This document shows positions 63,199 through 64,000 of a stretch of 64,000 nucleotides of DNA, one piece after another. The translations under genes and the position numbers were made by a program. A model generated the notes under the pieces. It was given only the letters and a program-made list of their open reading frames with translations. It searched no databases and was not told where the DNA came from. The stretch spans positions 29,637 to 93,636 of the forward strand of contig CAJODK010000014.1 in NCBI GenBank assembly GCA_905233245.1. Reading direction: 5' to 3'. How positions within the stretch are numbered: position 1 is the first letter of the stretch; each line of letters starts with the position of its first letter. The stretch comes from an uncultured Prevotella sp. (GTDB taxonomy: Bacteria > Bacteroidota > Bacteroidia > Bacteroidales > Bacteroidaceae).

Positions 63199-63232
63199 TT
63201 AATTAGAAATTAGGAATTAGAAATTAGGAATT
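63199..63232. repeat. Heptamer array (TTAGAAA/TTAGGAA)
   Basis: AATTAGAAATTAGGAATTAG AAATTAGGAATTTT, alternating 7-bp units. Confidence 0.8.
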
Positions 63233-63501
63233 TTGTTTAACCACAGATTTCACGGATTAACACGGATTATTTTTCTCGCAAAGGCGTCTAAGAATAGCTC
63301 TTTTTCTTTGTTTCTCGCCAAGGCGAGATGATTGGCTCTTTGAGCCTAACGTGTCTCTCGATAAGCCCCTTGCCATAAGCAAGCTTCTGCAAGTGCCTTC
63401 TCTCGATACACTGCTGACCTGGGGTCAGGTAATCATCTCTACGCAAAGGGCAAAGGTCGTGCTTTTAGCACTCACGCCAAGCCATGCGGACAGTGTAAGA
63501 A

Positions 63502-63539
63502 GTCCTCCCCCTTTAATGGGGGAGTTAGAGGGGGTCTCT
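63502..63539. repeat. GC-rich palindromic element, intergenic
   Basis: GTCCTCCCCCTTTAATGGGG GAGTTAGAGGGGGTCTC; the cleanest form of the element. Confidence 0.88.
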
Positions 63540-63580
63540 TTGCGTAAGCGCCAGAGGCGCGTCTTTGCTCTTTTGCGTAA

Positions 63581-63691
63581 CTAAGGACAACTGGCAGAGC
63601 CAGTGATGGAGCAATTAAGACATACTTGGTGAGCTTGCTCACATAAGGATGGGTTAATGAGCCATCAATACTCCGTAGGAGTTGTCCTTAG
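63581..63691. repeat. Multi-hairpin element closed by a 12-bp inverted repeat
   Basis: CTAAGGACAACT (63581-63592) pairs perfectly with AGTTGTCCTTAG (63680-63691). Inside are ACTGGC AGA GCCAGT, GTGAGC TT GCTCAC (63630-63643), GATGG/CCATC (63648-63666) and ACTCC GTA GGAGT. Confidence 0.7.
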
Positions 63692-63727
63692 TCTTTGCGA
63701 GGAATAGAGAACCAGTTCCCGTTAACG

Positions 63728-63770
63728 TTCTTGCGCTCCAGTTGGTGCTCAGGCGCTTCGCGGAGCCCGT
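63728..63770. repeat. GTGCTCAGGCG element, intergenic copy 2
   Basis: GTTCTTGCGCTCCAGTTGGT GCTCAGGCGCTTCGCGGAGC CCG, preceded by a short CCCGTTAACG unit. Confidence 0.78.
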
Positions 63771-63786
63771 TCCCGTGGAGCTCAGC

Positions 63787-64000
63787 TTATGGCTGAGTCT
63801 CCTTTACTGGGTTCTTGATCACGAACTGGAAGTCGCCCTTAGAGCCGAGAGCGCGAGACTGAAGCTTAGAGCCCTCGCCAGCACCGTCACGGGTGTACTC
63901 AGGAGTGAAGATACACTTTGCGTTCTTGATGTTCTCCTTGATAGAGAAGTCCTTCTCAGTGAGAGCACCAGATGAGCGGAGTGAAACACCGAAGTAGCCG
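63787..64000 (-). CDS. C-terminal part of an unknown protein (5' end outside window)
   Basis: The reverse strand is open from the window edge to a TAA at 63787-63789, giving 70 residues: GYFGVSLRSSGALTEKDFSI, then KENIKNAKCIFTPEYTRDGA and so on to FQFVIKNPVKETQP. The codon use looks genuine and the composition is that of a soluble or surface beta-rich protein, but I do not recognise it. A small hairpin CTCAGC/GCTGAG straddles the stop. Confidence 0.65.
   Translation of the reverse strand, partial: GYFGVSLRSSGALTEKDFSIKENIKNAKCIFTPEYTRDGAGEGSKLQSRALGSKGDFQFVIKNPVKETQP

Larger units (their letters stand above)
62907..63786. other. 880-bp repeat-rich spacer
   Basis: No credible gene. It contains CACAAAGT octamers, a terminator, a 21-bp direct repeat of GTCAGTATAG (63083 and 63104), two GTGCTCAGGCG elements, a TTAGAAA/TTAGGAA array, CACAGATTTCACGGATTAAC-type units (63242-63270), perfect small hairpins (TCTCGCC/GGCGAGA, 63313-63328; GGCTC/GAGCC, 63333-63345), a GC-rich palindrome and a multi-hairpin element (63581-63691). 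The 77-residue frame at 63351-63584 runs through these repeats and is not supported. Confidence 0.75.

Noticed and set aside
63351..63584. 77-residue forward frame in the end spacer
   Set aside because: It consists of repeat sequence including the GC-rich palindrome, and has no promoter or family resemblance.
63581..63691. tRNA-like or integron attC identity for the multi-hairpin element
   Set aside because: No anticodon or T-loop consensus and no attC core (GTTRRRY / RYYYAAC) is recognisable.

Overview
The window is a chromosomal segment of a member of the Bacteroidota, most likely order Bacteroidales and close to Prevotella. The evidence is the very large SprA-type type IX secretion translocon, TAnnTTTG promoters with almost no Shine-Dalgarno sequences, meso-diaminopimelate dehydrogenase, a guaB / two parvulin foldases / OstA-like / mutL gene run, and secreted proteins ending in short Bacteroidales-type C-terminal tails. 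The genus is inferred from gene style only. No phage, plasmid, insertion sequence or CRISPR array was seen.

Layout. 1-10 kb: an AsmA-like protein (partial), ruvA and sprA. 10-16 kb: a tightly overlapping run of phoH (broken in its Walker A loop), purC, ubiE/menG, aroE, an ABC-F ATPase and metA, then tRNA-Lys. 16-20 kb: an unknown protein, a DUF3089 alpha/beta hydrolase and a CobW-type metallochaperone GTPase. 20-23 kb: a biotin-dependent acyl-CoA carboxylase operon. 23-25 kb: MlaF/MlaE lipid-transport genes. 25-33 kb: guaB, two parvulin foldases, OstA-like protein, mutL and two identical tRNA-Val genes. 33-42 kb: a UDP-sugar dehydrogenase, a Dna2-like nuclease-helicase, a flavodiiron protein, an iron alcohol dehydrogenase and a beta-helix pectate-lyase-like enzyme. 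42-47 kb: a DUF4435 (TOPRIM-like) protein paired with a small AAA ATPase and an HD protein, a metal-efflux-type permease, GtrA, a glycosyltransferase and ddh. 48-52 kb: a 56-residue protein, a secreted BACON-like protein, a candidate structured RNA and a HerA-like ATPase. 52-63 kb: a signalling operon of REC-SpoIIE phosphatase, coiled-coil/WD40 protein, a propeller histidine kinase that has lost its phospho-acceptor histidine, an intact small kinase, a TonB-dependent receptor and rmuC. The last 1.1 kb is a repeat-rich spacer and the 3' end of an unknown gene.

The most unusual property is the density of small repeats. (1) Arrays of 6-8 bp units (TTTCAAC, TTGACAA, GAGGTGA, TTCAAAGG, GTTAAC and others) sit upstream of promoters, inside genes without breaking the frame, and at gene junctions, where they supply the stop codon of one gene and sometimes the TTG or GTG start of the next. 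(2) A GC-rich palindrome (CTCCCC...GGGGAG followed by a GGAGGGGG-like arm) occurs nine times, seven of them inside reading frames, recalling the Rickettsia palindromic elements. (3) A third element with the core GTGCTCAGGCG occurs three times, once in frame inside the helicase gene. (4) A heptamer GCTTAGC/GCTAAGC recurs in exact 21-bp phase at two loci. All of these were read by eye; copy number genome-wide is unknown.
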